Source: Aculops lycopersici (lineage: Eukaryota; Arthropoda; Arachnida; Trombidiformes; Eriophyidae). Taken from it: a DNA stretch of 64,000 nucleotides. Shown piece after piece: positions 22,231 through 33,500 of the stretch. The DNA is taken from NCBI GenBank assembly GCA_015350385.1, contig WNKI01000002.1, positions 3,605,525-3,669,524 on the forward strand, in the 5' to 3' direction. Below the pieces are notes generated by a model. It was not told the DNA's origin. It was given only the letters and a program-made list of their open reading frames with translations, and did not search any database. Each line of letters begins with the position of its first letter. The stretch's first letter is position 1. The position numbers and the translations under genes are program-made.

Positions 22231-23182
22231 TAGTATCGTGGCGGCGGTTGGCTAGCTTTGTATCTGTCAATTTGTCTGGCTGATTAATTCCATTAATGGA
22301 TGAGCTGGAGTTCGAGCGTCGCGGCCGCCGCCAAGCTAGCGCCGAGCTACAGCCAGGCCCACATGAGATCTAAACTGCGACGAAGCAACAACTAGTATTA
22401 TGGTTACGACGCAGGAGCAGCGAGGAAAACTACTGTCTTTGCGACAAATTTCTGTGACTGCAGTATAGATCAAACTCTGTGTTATCAGATAAACGTGCAA
22501 AATTTCTGGGCCTGGCTGTAGCTTGCCGGTGGCGCGGACCGACATTTCCTATCACTGCTCCGCGCCGCGTCGCGTCGACTCAACAAGTGTTTTCGTGAGA
22601 GAGTTCGAGTTGTTGTGGTTGAGTCTAATTAGACTGACAACCAGACTACTCTGCACATTACAACAACCAACAATACAATAAGCAAGAACTTTACTATCAC
22701 ATCTCAAAGGTTGTTTCTGGCTTGGCGCCGGATCGGCTAGACTCGAATGATGCTGCTGCTGCCATTGTCCCGATTGCTTTTACCAAGGCTAGTGACCAGT
22801 TCAACGCGCGCCTATGGCAGTTTGGGTGTCTTGTGCATGCACCATTTTTCGATGGCTCACCGTGGTGCAACAAGTGCGCGGCGCGATGCTGCACCAATGC
22901 AAAGGCTAATTTAAGAGATTTGAATATTATAAGGCAGAGAATGTATATATATATGTATATATTAGTATTTTATTCCTAAACAAAGACTACTCATTGTAAA
23001 TTTATTGTACAATATTTGACTTCCTGCCCGAATATAAGAAGCCTAAAGCTACAGTGTGAAGATATACTAGCCATTGTAGAAGCTATAAGTTTGCGTGTTG
23101 TATAGCTATTTTGAGAGTCGGTAAATACTTAATAGAACACATTTTCAGAAGACGAGGTGTCACTAAAACAAAACCTTCTCTC
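22231..23182. other. Intergenic or intronic region with a spaced inverted repeat
   Basis: Downstream of the Pro-rich frame and upstream of the helix-turn-helix gene. It contains GC-rich sequence near 22310-22360, a 16-bp perfect inverted repeat and an AT-rich end with TATATA near 22945. Additional exons of the upstream gene may lie here, but none is supported. Confidence 0.4.
22345..22523. repeat. 16-bp inverted repeat spaced by 147 bases
   Basis: AGCTACAGCCAGGCCC at 22345-22360 is the exact reverse complement of GGGCCTGGCTGTAGCT at 22508-22523. The transcribed strand could fold into a large stem-loop. No target-site duplication was noticed. Confidence 0.6.
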
Positions 23183-23812
23183 ATGGGATTCAATCGGTGC
23201 AGTATGCAGAAGAATAGTTTGTTGGAAACAAGAATTATTGAATTGTTGACCACCACCGACTTAACTTTCAAGGAGATAATCCTTCGTTTAGAGGCAGAAA
23301 ATTTGTCCGCCTCGGTGGGAATAATAAGACGAATTAATCGAGATAATCGCTATCGACAGCCTAGATACGATTCCAAGCTGACACCTCATCAACGCGAGGC
23401 ATTGGTGAAAGAGTTGCGAGATTGCGTCAATGAAAGGCCCAATCTATCCCTATTAGCCAAGAGGTATGGGGTTTGTCATGGGTCAGTATGGTACTGGTGG
23501 GATAAACTGAATCGCATTAAGGATCCAGGTAGGAATCCAAAGAAGCCACCGGTGAAGCATAAGTTAGATGACCTGGCTTCAGATCCCGATTATAGCACCA
23601 TTGGTCGAGTCAATGTCCTTACTAGTCGTGGGCCACTACCTCTTCCTATTATGATGTTTGCAAAGAAGCATAAGGCTATGTTTGATCAGCTTGATGAAGA
23701 TCATAACAATATGCATCTAATAGTGGCTAAGCGCGCGGGTTCGTGGAGCGAGGAAGAGTCGAGTGTTTGCATGGATCTACAGACTCCATCGTCGGAGATT
23801 GGAATAGCATGA
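23183..23812 (+). CDS. Paired helix-turn-helix protein, possibly transposase-derived
   Basis: Not recognised as a named gene. From the ATG at 23183 the product is 209 residues and intronless. Two successive helical regions resemble the bipartite HTH of paired or Tc1/mariner-type DNA-binding domains. The first runs from LLETRIIELLTTTDLTFKEI to the basic RRINRDNRYRQP. The second covers LTPHQREALVKELRDCVNE and LLAKRYGVCHGSVWYWWDKL, where the last helix looks like a recognition helix, followed by basic RNPKKPPVKHK. The rest is polar, and no DDE/D catalytic domain follows. This suggests a transcription factor or a domesticated transposase DNA-binding domain. An in-frame leftward extension has no ATG. 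Confidence 0.65.
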   Translation: MGFNRCSMQKNSLLETRIIELLTTTDLTFKEIILRLEAENLSASVGIIRRINRDNRYRQPRYDSKLTPHQREALVKELRDCVNERPNLSLLAKRYGVCHGSVWYWWDKLNRIKDPGRNPKKPPVKHKLDDLASDPDYSTIGRVNVLTSRGPLPLPIMMFAKKHKAMFDQLDEDHNNMHLIVAKRAGSWSEEESSVCMDLQTPSSEIGIA

Positions 23813-24360
23813 TACATAAGATTGGGTAGATAATCTATACATATAGTGACAATGAACAGCATTAATACAGATCCTGATCTAACTGGGAATAAATACATGA
23901 ATAAAACAATGGGAATAAAATCACAACTTGATACAATAATACAATCACTGTGTTGACAGACACAGTATTAGGCGTGTAAAGATAGTAGTTTTACATACTT
24001 TGTGCTTCATTTTTGTATGATTTTACGAATATAGATTGACTAGATCGATAAATATAAATATCATCGGATTGGATTGAATATATCAAAATCTCTCAAAGGA
24101 CTTCTACAGGTGAGGTGGAAATTAGTTAAATCATAGTATTATTGCGTCCTGTTTTGATGCCTTCGAGAACATGGTGAAACGCATGACAAAAACAAGCACA
24201 CACATTTTTCTCATGCGCCAAAATTATTTTGAAACCTTGTAAAGTTTTTGCATAATTGCAACATCCATTATTGAACTTGATTTCTAATCACGGAAATGCT
24301 TCAACACAACCAAATAGATTTGAAATATTTCCACTGAATCACTAGATTATCATATACACA
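23813..24360. other. Intergenic region, no gene seen
   Basis: AT-rich DNA between two plus-strand genes, with AATAAA-like sites near 23887 and 23900 that suit the 3' end of the helix-turn-helix gene. Nothing else is recognisable. Confidence 0.5.
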
Positions 24361-25060
24361 ATGCTGGGCATTTCTAAAACGGCTACAAGAATTCAGGACG
24401 TTAGGATACAGAATGCGATAAACGCCGGCTACGCTAGCGACGATGAAGCCTCGGACTTTGGAGAGCCCCATGATTCTGGCCGAACTAGAAGCTCGGCGAG
24501 GCAAGCAAATAAGATGCAACAACAAAATAGTGGCAATCAGCAACAACAAAACGCTCAGAGCAACAGAAATAACTCAGAATCCACTGGAGGTGATACAGAT
24601 GGCAAGGGGCGAAAGAGAAAGAAGGCATCACAGGGTTCGGATGGCGAGGATTCGGATGATGGTAATGAAAAGAGTAAGTTGAAGACTATCTGTGAAGAAT
24701 CAGTTACAAGTGTTATCCCACAACAACAGAGTATTGTACAGCCAGCTATTTGTTCGTGTCCAAGAGAAGTAATGACTTGTATTGGTATCTTGCCCTCCTT
24801 GTCGATTGCTGGTCGTTACGTTGACTCTGACGATTCGGATAGTTCGATAAACGAAGATCTCAGCCACACTGTCCTTCCAACTGTAAGTAGGAATCGTAGG
24901 GAGCCAAGCGGTGATTGAAGATGAGAGATGGATTATCATAAACTAATCAGCATTTCAGAGTCATCATGATCATCCGAGGCTAAACGTTATAACCTCACCT
25001 ATCGGATCAAACCAATTCGAGCCATTGAAGAGCGAGCAGATTAAAAGCTCGAGGATCTAA
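24361..25060 (+). CDS. Hypothetical acidic nuclear-type protein, two exons
   Basis: Not recognised. Exon 1 (24361-24882) ends CCAACT before a consensus GTAAGTAG donor; a 76-base intron with CTAAT branch-like sequence ends TTTCAG; exon 2 (24959-25060) adds 33 codons to a stop, both sides phase 0. The product is 207 residues. It starts MLGISKTATRIQDVRIQNAI, then an acidic YASDDEASDFGEP patch, a Gln/Asn-rich stretch, a basic GRKRKK that could be a nuclear localisation signal, Ser/Asp-rich acidic segments and a region with two CxC-like cysteines (ICSCPREVMTC). A poly(A) signal AATAAA lies at 25074-25079. Without splicing the frame would end at 24918. Confidence 0.6.
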
Positions 25061-25306
25061 AGTTAGAGGCAACAATAAACAATTACCTGTTATTATATGT
25101 TTATGAGGTCTAATTATTAAAACTCAAAGTTATCATCATAGTATCTCACAAATTATATCGTATCATTATGAATATCGAAAACGGCTTGCATGCTAAGCTC
25201 GTTGGCAAGTATCTGAGATAGTCTATTACGAATTGATTAATCTTTGCACTAAACGAGCCAACATGTTTGTAGTTTATCAGGCAACAGTTCTAAAATATCA
25301 ATATCT

Positions 25307-27787
25307 TTAATCATATGCAACTGTTCGCCTTGCGATTGGATTTCCATCATATTTGGAAGTGGTAAATGTGTACTTGATATACTTGGGTCTTTGTGTAGAA
25401 TTGTAAGCAGATCCGTTAGTTTGACGCACGCCGGTACCGATATTATGTCCATCGTATCCAGAGGCACGAAGCAAATTAGATGATCGATTTAGGTTTCTTC
25501 TCAGCTGATACTCAATGTCGGCGTCATCAAATTTGCTTGGCTTGTACCTGGAAGAAGTGTTTGGCGAAAATGAGTCCAAATAAGACGACGAGCTCGAAGA
25601 CGGTCTACTCAAGAGCGAATTCGAAGATACTGAATTACCTAGTAAGTTGCTGTTGTTTTTAAACGAGAGATTCAATGCATAAAGGTCATCATCAAATCTG
25701 TGGCTCTTGTCCACAACAGTCGATAGCTTGCTATTGTATGGATCTTGATGGAGAGAGCTCGATGAATATGCACTTGACAAGGGCCTTCCATCGCTGTAGT
25801 GATGGATAGGTGAATCATGATTTGAATAGCTGTTGCTGCTGCTATATGGTGAATTATAATTGAATGATTCCGATCCCTTTGAAGTCGTGTAGCCGGGAGT
25901 TACAGGTGGTGGCGAGGTTATGGTGCTGCGTACCGAGTCGAAGACCTTTGGCATCACTGGCGACGCTGAGCTCGTTGAGTAGCCCGATTGAGCCGACGAG
26001 GGGCGATACTTTTTAACCCGAGTCGCGGGTACAAATAAACCATAATTGTTGGGACAATGAAAGTACCTAACCCCGAGGATACTGCCATCATTCTTGCCCT
26101 CGGCTCTGTCCAACTCAACGCCGGCCCATTCGCCAGTGGCAAACTCAGTTTCGCCCATAAATCTCAGGATACCTGTTAGCTCGCCCCTTTCCGACTTGAC
26201 AATGACCCGGTCTCCCTTTCTCGCCGGCTCACTGGTTAGATCCACCGAGGCTCTGCCCGTAACGGGAGTGGGCGTGGCGCTGCGGTACATCGAATAGGAC
26301 ATGTTGTTTCTATTACTATTGTCCTCAGGGCAATTGTTTGCTCTCCTGTTAGTCTCACCTAAGTTACTTGTTGATCGAGCGACTCGCTGAGGACTATTAT
26401 GTAAAATTTTATGAGAATCTAACTGTTCGCGTTTTGGTCTAAAATTGAATACCGGCTCGCGGTCCAGGGATTTTGTTATGGTTGGCACTTCCGGTTGTTT
26501 GACCCTCGTCACTGTGGGCGCTACGGAGCTCGATCTAAATCTCCGGTTTGGAGAGTTGAAACTCTCAGTTAGTCTTGATTTCAATATACTCGGTGTTCCC
26601 TGCGGATTCTTTGGTATCGTTTTGGTTGCCGTTCCCTCTATTGGCTCTAAACTATCTAATCGCTCCAAGAATCTCGTCGTCTTTGTGCTCTCTCTTCCCG
26701 GAAGTCTTGTGCTTTCTCTAAGGGATTTTGTTGTTTGTTTACTTTCTCTATGATTGTCTATGTTGTTATAATCGTCGTCTATGGACCTCAATTTCCTCGT
26801 TATCGATTCTAAAGTCGGTCGCCGATCTGGTCTATAGTCTTCGTCGTAATAATATGAGTCTAGTGTGCTTGTTCCTGGTGACTTTGTTCGATCTGAGTTT
26901 CTACTTCCAATCCTCAATATGGAATTAATGCGGCTATTAATATGATTGTCGTTGCTTTGGTTTGCTTTTGATGATAATGATGATGATGGCTGTTGTTGTT
27001 GTGATTGTGCTAAATAATTGCCATAATTTGTCGGCATTGGAGTTGAGCTTCGACTCGAGGGACTGGCACTTGAGCTTAGCGCCGAGTCAGGCAAGCGACT
27101 AACTCGATGGGCTCGCACAAAGAGTCCTTGAAATGGAGGGCATTGAAAGTATTCGCGCCCATGTATCTTGCCACTATGATTTCCGGTTGGCTCATCTAGC
27201 ACCACGCCCACCCAATCGCCTCCAGCAAACTCGACCTCGCCAAAGTAGGCTACTGATGCCCGCCTATAACCGTCAATGAAAACTCTATCGCCAATGACAA
27301 AAAACTCCTGGTCCTCTTCGTCGTTAATCTCAATGTCCTCGTGGTTTCGATGGTAACTTGTGTGATATTCAGCTCCTCTTCCTTTACTACTACCACTACT
27401 ACTACTAACAGCGCTACTACTATTAAAACTACTGCTACTGGAGTTGCCTAAACTTGGAACCCGAACACTTCGAGCTGCTCATTTGGATTCATGCGATTGA
27501 ATCGATAGTGTGAGAGAGTAGAAGCAGATTAGTCATCGATGTTGCTATTGTTGTTGTTGTTGTGGTGGTGGTATTTTTATTGGTAGTTGATAAGAATCGT
27601 AATGAATGACGACGGCGACGACAAAATCGATCTAAGCAACAACCTGTTTGCCTCGACGGCGCCAAGTTGCATTACGATCCTCATAATGAATACTACACCA
27701 ACCTAAGAAGTTAGAGGGAGAGAAAGGATAGGGTTTCAACTTACACTTCAAGTTTGGGCTTGAGTATGTTCTTGTCAACAGTGACAT
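25307..27787 (-). CDS. CLIP-type protein with two CAP-Gly domains
   Basis: Microtubule plus-end or minus-end linker family. Two exons are inferred: 27745-27787 (43 bases, beginning MSLLTRTYSSPNLK, donor GTAAGTTG) and 25307-27474 (acceptor GAGCAG), joined in phase 1 to give 736 residues. CAP-Gly 1 is at about 72-140 (FVIGDRVFIDG, EVEFAGGDWVGV, GLFV) and CAP-Gly 2 at about 433-503 (GDRVIVKSERGELTG, FATGEWAGVELD, GKNDGSILGVRYF). Only the second keeps the GKNDG peptide groove; the first has GNHSG. The remainder is Ser/Tyr/Arg-rich and disordered. There are no ankyrin repeats as in CLIP3/4, no long coiled coil and no zinc knuckles as in CLIP-170. The stop follows RRTVAYD. Confidence 0.82.
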
Positions 27788-29184
27788 GGTTGCACGTAGC
27801 TCTCTTTCTTTCTATCCCCAAGTCTGTCTCTCTCGTCACGCGGCTGTTCTATTGTTTCACGGTTCGAGGTCTTGATGCTTTCGCTGTCTTGATACTATTC
27901 AGCAAGTTAGTGCTTGCTACTGGCAGCTTGACTTGCTTGCTGTTGCTGTTTCTATTCTTGCTTCGACTTCATTGGTTGGAAAATGAACCACGCGAACTCG
28001 AAGCGGTGGTTGTGATGGTGCTGAAACGATACTAGTTGCTAGTCACCATTTGCCTCGATTCCTCCAAACGTCAAGTGTGCATTTGTATGCGTGTTTGTGT
28101 GGGCTTTTCTATCTACCTCTCTCTTACTATTTCGCTAGCCAGCCTACTCCTCAGCCCCAAGTCTCACCTACGCAATATTTCAATGTCTGCTCCTGACTGG
28201 CTGCTCGTTTGTCCGTCGATCATACTACAGGCAATGCAAAAGCTCACATTGGGTGAGATGTAATACTAGTAAAATAGCAGCGGGGGCAAATAGTGAGCAA
28301 ATAGTGAGTATGCGCGATGCACTCGCGATACGCAGCATCAATTTTTATACCTCTATCCTCTCAAAAAGAGCAAGCTGGCCACGATGCTCAATTTGAATGC
28401 GCCAAGTTCAAGTTCAATGGCTTGCTCCAAGTTTTGCTCGTTCCATCTATCTATCTATCCTTTTGTGTAATTGGGCGTCGAACTAAGCTAAATGGAAGCA
28501 CATGTAGCGGCAGCAGGATCAGAAGCAGCATAGAAAATAGAAGCGCCAACATTGATGATAAATTTGATGCTCATGATGATGATTGAGTTTAGACTCCCGA
28601 TTATTATTCGCTATTTTTCTACTCATATGCCCATGAAACTACCTGCTTCCCGGTTAACTAGCTAACTTCATTCAATTTTGCCGATGCTCTCAAATCTGTC
28701 AAGCTCACAACAACAACCCGATCGGCACGTTCGCCTGCGCGCCATGTGTCTATCTAACTGATTGTCTGTTTGCCAAGCTACTGTCTAAATGAGCAGACCT
28801 CAGTGTTGCCGTTTGCTTGGCTCACCCACAATGCTAGTGGCGCCTCTACCTCCGGCAGCAACAAGTGCAAAGCGAAGCACATCACAACAGAACCACTACC
28901 ATCACCAACAAACGCACTAACAAATGCAGCAGAGCCCCCATAGTCTTTCTGTCGGTACATCTTCTTCACTAGAGTCTCTGCTACCGATTGAAAGTCCATG
29001 GCGACTGCCGACGGCTTTTCAATCGAGTTGCCGCCAATGCAAACACACGCAGAGAAAAAGTGCAGACCTACTACAGATACAACCATAGACTCAAGACTAA
29101 ACACTACTGCTCAACAAAACATCACTCAAATAACCGACCGACTGGTGGACTGGAACCTTGGATAACCTACAACCTCCGCCTTTA
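27788..29184. other. Region upstream of the CAP-Gly gene, no gene seen
   Basis: Short frames here lack recognisable content and ATG-led coding character. The stretch probably includes the CAP-Gly gene promoter. Confidence 0.4.
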
Positions 29185-30227
29185 GCTGCCTAGACATACA
29201 CATAACACGACATACTTGACAGCAACCGAGTGAGGAAGCTCCAGTTTCTTTCTTCTATCTCTCGCTTTTGTTAATTCCTAATTTGTCGGAACAACGCGAG
29301 TGACAAGCCAACAACAACGATGGCGACCACAATTATGGAACTTGGTGTACGTGTTTTGTCATGGGCCGAGCGACTGCCACCACTTGTGGCTTTCCATCTA
29401 GTTAAGCTGCATTGAAATAAATTAATGCATTCGCTCCTCCATGCGAAGCCAAAGTCTTGCCACCCAACAAAAGCGAGAGCGGGAGCGCGAACATTTGCCC
29501 GACTCAACAAGTGGGAAGTCGCTAGCGCGAGCGACTTTGCGCCTCAATGGCCGCCATAATGCTTGAGCTCCTCCAGGTGGTTTATGTGTGCGAAGACGCC
29601 TACGCGAATCTTCAACAGCTTATCTGGAAACTCAAGCCTAAATGAGTCGAATAGAAATTAGTATAACCGCAGAACATTACATTACATTATATTTGCCAAC
29701 CATTCTGTTATCTCAATGGGTTGTAAATTCTATATTCAAACTAAAAGCATATCGAGCGAGCTAAAAGCGCTCACTGTCGAGCTGCCTAATGGGATTTTCT
29801 AACCATGTCCACGACAATATCAATGAAAATCGATAATCCCAAATGCTGTTAGAGCGCAAAATTAACGTGGGTGACTAAACCGAACTAGACCAAAGTTGAG
29901 TGTCGAGAAGTTCATTACTAGAATTTGCTTTATTGCAGCTAGAACGCAATTAAGCACTCACCTGCGGTTATTTCAATCTCTCCGTGATTCTCGATTTGGT
30001 TGCACAACTATTAAATGGTGGTAGCGAAATGGTCGGAGAAATTGTGCAAATAAAACCACCGATTCGGTTAAGACGATGGGTAAAATCGAGAGTTTAGTTT
30101 GACTTTCACATTACAATACAAAATAGATGACTGGCTAGCCAGAATTGTGAGGTAAATTTAGATGTTCGTCACGTTGCTCGACTTTCACCTGCAACCAACA
30201 AGGAGCTCATCTGCTTGATCTAATTAG
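29185..30227. repeat. ~1-kb direct repeat, copy A (left of CABIN1)
   Basis: Begins GCTGCCTAGACATACA and ends near CTAATTAG. It matches copy B at 35043-36036 nearly base for base; the first 650 bases beyond the ragged start show only a few substitutions, including 240 identical bases that give the same 79-codon minus-strand frame. Copy A carries about 50 extra bases around 30100-30155. Both copies have the same orientation and do not encode a recognisable protein. Confidence 0.9.
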
Positions 30228-30553
30228 AGAGATTAGTGAGAAGGAAGCGTTTGTGAGAGTTGAGTGAGCAGGGATGAAAACGGAGAAATCAGGTGAGGGG
30301 GGGGGGGAAAGTAGTAGAGACCGACTCCGGGTCGGTAGACACGCCCACCCGCTTTGGTCGTCCAACGTACCGCTACTCACATGCACTAGCGCGTATAAAC
30401 CATACAGTTTATGGCATGCACACAATAAACATTATGATTCTACAACTAGATGTAATATTTAACAGCTACGTGCTGAGATTTTATATTCCCACAACAAACT
30501 CGAAAACCAAAGATCACATCATATCATTCTAGATCATATCATATTATTAAACA

Positions 30554-33500
30554 ATGATAAGGGCATTGAATGAACCCGAGGTCGCAAACACAACTTCGGA
30601 CGAAAGTTCCGACGATGAGGGAAAACAGCAGCAGCAAAGTCTCTCTAAAGAAGCTCTCCAAGAACAATGCCTCGAGAAGTATAGGAAGGCTCTGATTGCA
30701 ATCCAAGAGAATAAGGAGGGCGAGGCCAAGGATTCACTCGAGGACCTCATTTCCGAGTTGAAGGATTTGGAAACGGACAATGACACGCTTGATCAGCTGA
30801 GGTTCTCGGTTTTTAGGAATCTCGGCAACCTCAAGAAGGATGACATCGAAGACTTCGTTGAAGCTTTACAGATTGACCCAACAGACATCAGTTTATGGAT
30901 TAAAACGGGCGATCGCGGAGCCATGCAAAACAACTTTGCATTTGCAAGATTTTGTTATGAATATGCTCTCAATCTAAACCCTCAGAATTGGGTTGCTATC
31001 GACCGGCTCATGGATATCTACTACATCATGCATCTACCGTTTGAACTCTATGACATTTGTTCGCGGGCTCTATCACTCACTCAAAAGCATGCTAAAGCAG
31101 AGGAACTATTAGCCGCTGCCATAAGATTGCAACCAACCTTGAAGGCTACCAATGAACTAGCACAAGATAATAGTGCCACATCTCCATCGAATGGATCAGA
31201 AATAGGTGGTATTGTTAAGAAACTTGAATCTGCAAAGAGGAAGAGACGGGAACAAGTTATGATTGATTACCAAAAGTTCAAGAAAACTCGACTCAGCATT
31301 ACCTTAGATACGGCACGAACCCAATCTCTCGCTTCATTCGGAAATTATGTCATGCGAATCTACGAGAGATTCTCCAAGCAAAGTATCACAAGGCATACCA
31401 TGATTAACATCACCCTGAACAATACCTTGTCTTTCAGCCAACAATTCAATATAAATGGATCAACCAACAGCCAATCTCTTAATCAGAATAGTAATGATGC
31501 CAACAGTCAGGATGTCGAGATGTCGATTGAAGGCGAAGGTACGAGTAGAAGTGATAATGACAAATCAAACCAAAGAAATGAACCAACAACCTCAAATGAC
31601 GAGAATGATCAAACCAAAAGTAGTGCCCGCAATAGGTCGAACCAGAACTCGCAGAAGAGTTCCAGTCTCTCGTTTGCCACTATGTTGTTTCCTTTGGAGT
31701 CTGGCGACAAACGACGTTCAAGTAGGAACAGAACTAATCAAGATGATTCTTTTAGCTTCAAAATGAAATTCGACGAGCTAAATGAACTTTTACCCGAGAA
31801 ACTTCGCATTGGTGCCATAGAAGAGGCTCTACAGAAGAGAAGAGAGGAGCAGCAAAGGCACTTGGATCTAAAAGCGAAAGAGCAGGAAGAATCTGTATCG
31901 CAGGAGACTAACCTTGACCCTGTTAGAGAGGATCTCATCATAAAGGATATTGTAGAGGCCATAACAAATAGACTGCAGACACCAGGATCCTTCAAGAGTG
32001 ATATAAAGTTGTGTGATATGTTCCATCTCTACCTTAGCAAGCTTTCACAGAAGAAGCAAAACTCACTGCCGGAAGTATACCCTAAGATTTACAAAGTTTA
32101 TCGCAAGTTATGTCCACTACCCAATGGAGTGTTTGTTGAGATTAATCCTGATGGGATAACTTTGGATGAGCTTTGGTTTACATTGACAGCAAACGAGATA
32201 TGCTATAATCACAAAGAATGCATGTTTCTACTAAGATTCTTGGCACAACTCGAAATCTATCTCGATGAAGCGCAACACAAAGAATTTCGAGTGAGATTGT
32301 TCCTTGTTTTGGGTTCCAACTCTGACCATCGATATCTAGACATTGCATTGAAGAATATCGAAGAAGATACTCGCATTTACGCCTCAAATAGGAAGATTAT
32401 AACTCGCGCCTACCTTAAAACTCTGATTGACAAGACCAATGAGAAGCTATCACAAGACAACGATGATTCTGAAAATTACTTAGAGCTCATCAACAAGTTA
32501 GCTCCGAAATCGGAAACGGAAATGAGCGATCGTGAAATAGGCTCTCTTTGTGCCGCTATTAATGCAATTGAATTATGGCAAAGAGGTCTTGATATTTTAA
32601 ACCAACGTAACGATCTCAACAATGACGTTATCATTGACACCTTGAATATATGTCTCCGCAATGGTGCCAAGATGGATGCAATACTTGCCAGCAAACTATG
32701 CAAGGAAGCACTTTCAGGAACTAGGCCGGCCACATGGAGTTGTCTCTATTATGGATGGGTAAATGAACTTTCCGAAGCGGAGCTTGCCGATGAAGATATG
32801 ATTGAAAGACTGGACAAATTTTTCGAGCTCGGCCATCAAACTCTGGGCAAGAAATGCACCTGCACCATTGATCGGGGCGAATTTTTGATGCTTTACGTCA
32901 AGCACTTGTTACAGGATTATCGTGATAGTTTTGAGGAGCGTGATCTCCTCGGTGCCATGAGTTGTCTATTCGATTACCCAACCAAGAAACCCGTAGCTGT
33001 TTCCGGTCACAAAGCTCAACGTGTGAAGATGCAATGGAAGTATGCCGAGATCATCTATGATTATTTTGAGCCTGAGCAACTGCCCACTTACACAAGTCAA
33101 TTACGTAAAAAGGGCATTACTAGTGAGCTGGAGACACTGTTCAAGGAGATTGCTGCCGTCATACCCGACTCTCTGAATCCGGCTAAACCAGGAGGAGCCA
33201 TCGAGCCGATCAAGGATTTTATCGAGAAGGGAACTACATTGGAGACAAGGTCTCTACCTGAAAACAAAGTAACCAAGAACCTGTTCTACTTCCTGGCGGA
33301 CTACTACTTCAAGAACAAGTCGTTTGATACCGCTAAGTCATACTACTACAGCGATCTAGCCATAAATCCAGAGAGATTTGACTCCTGGGCCGCCTCTGGT
33401 CTATTATTGGCCAGCGGAGTTGACAAAGCTCTATCGGAGGGTAATATAAGCACTGAGGATTTTGTCGAGGGTACATTCTGTGATTTAACCGATTCAGCTA

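Noticed and set aside
29271..29510. 79-codon minus-strand frame found in both repeat copies
   Set aside because: It is identical only because the DNA is identical; no domain, and no evidence of codon-level constraint.
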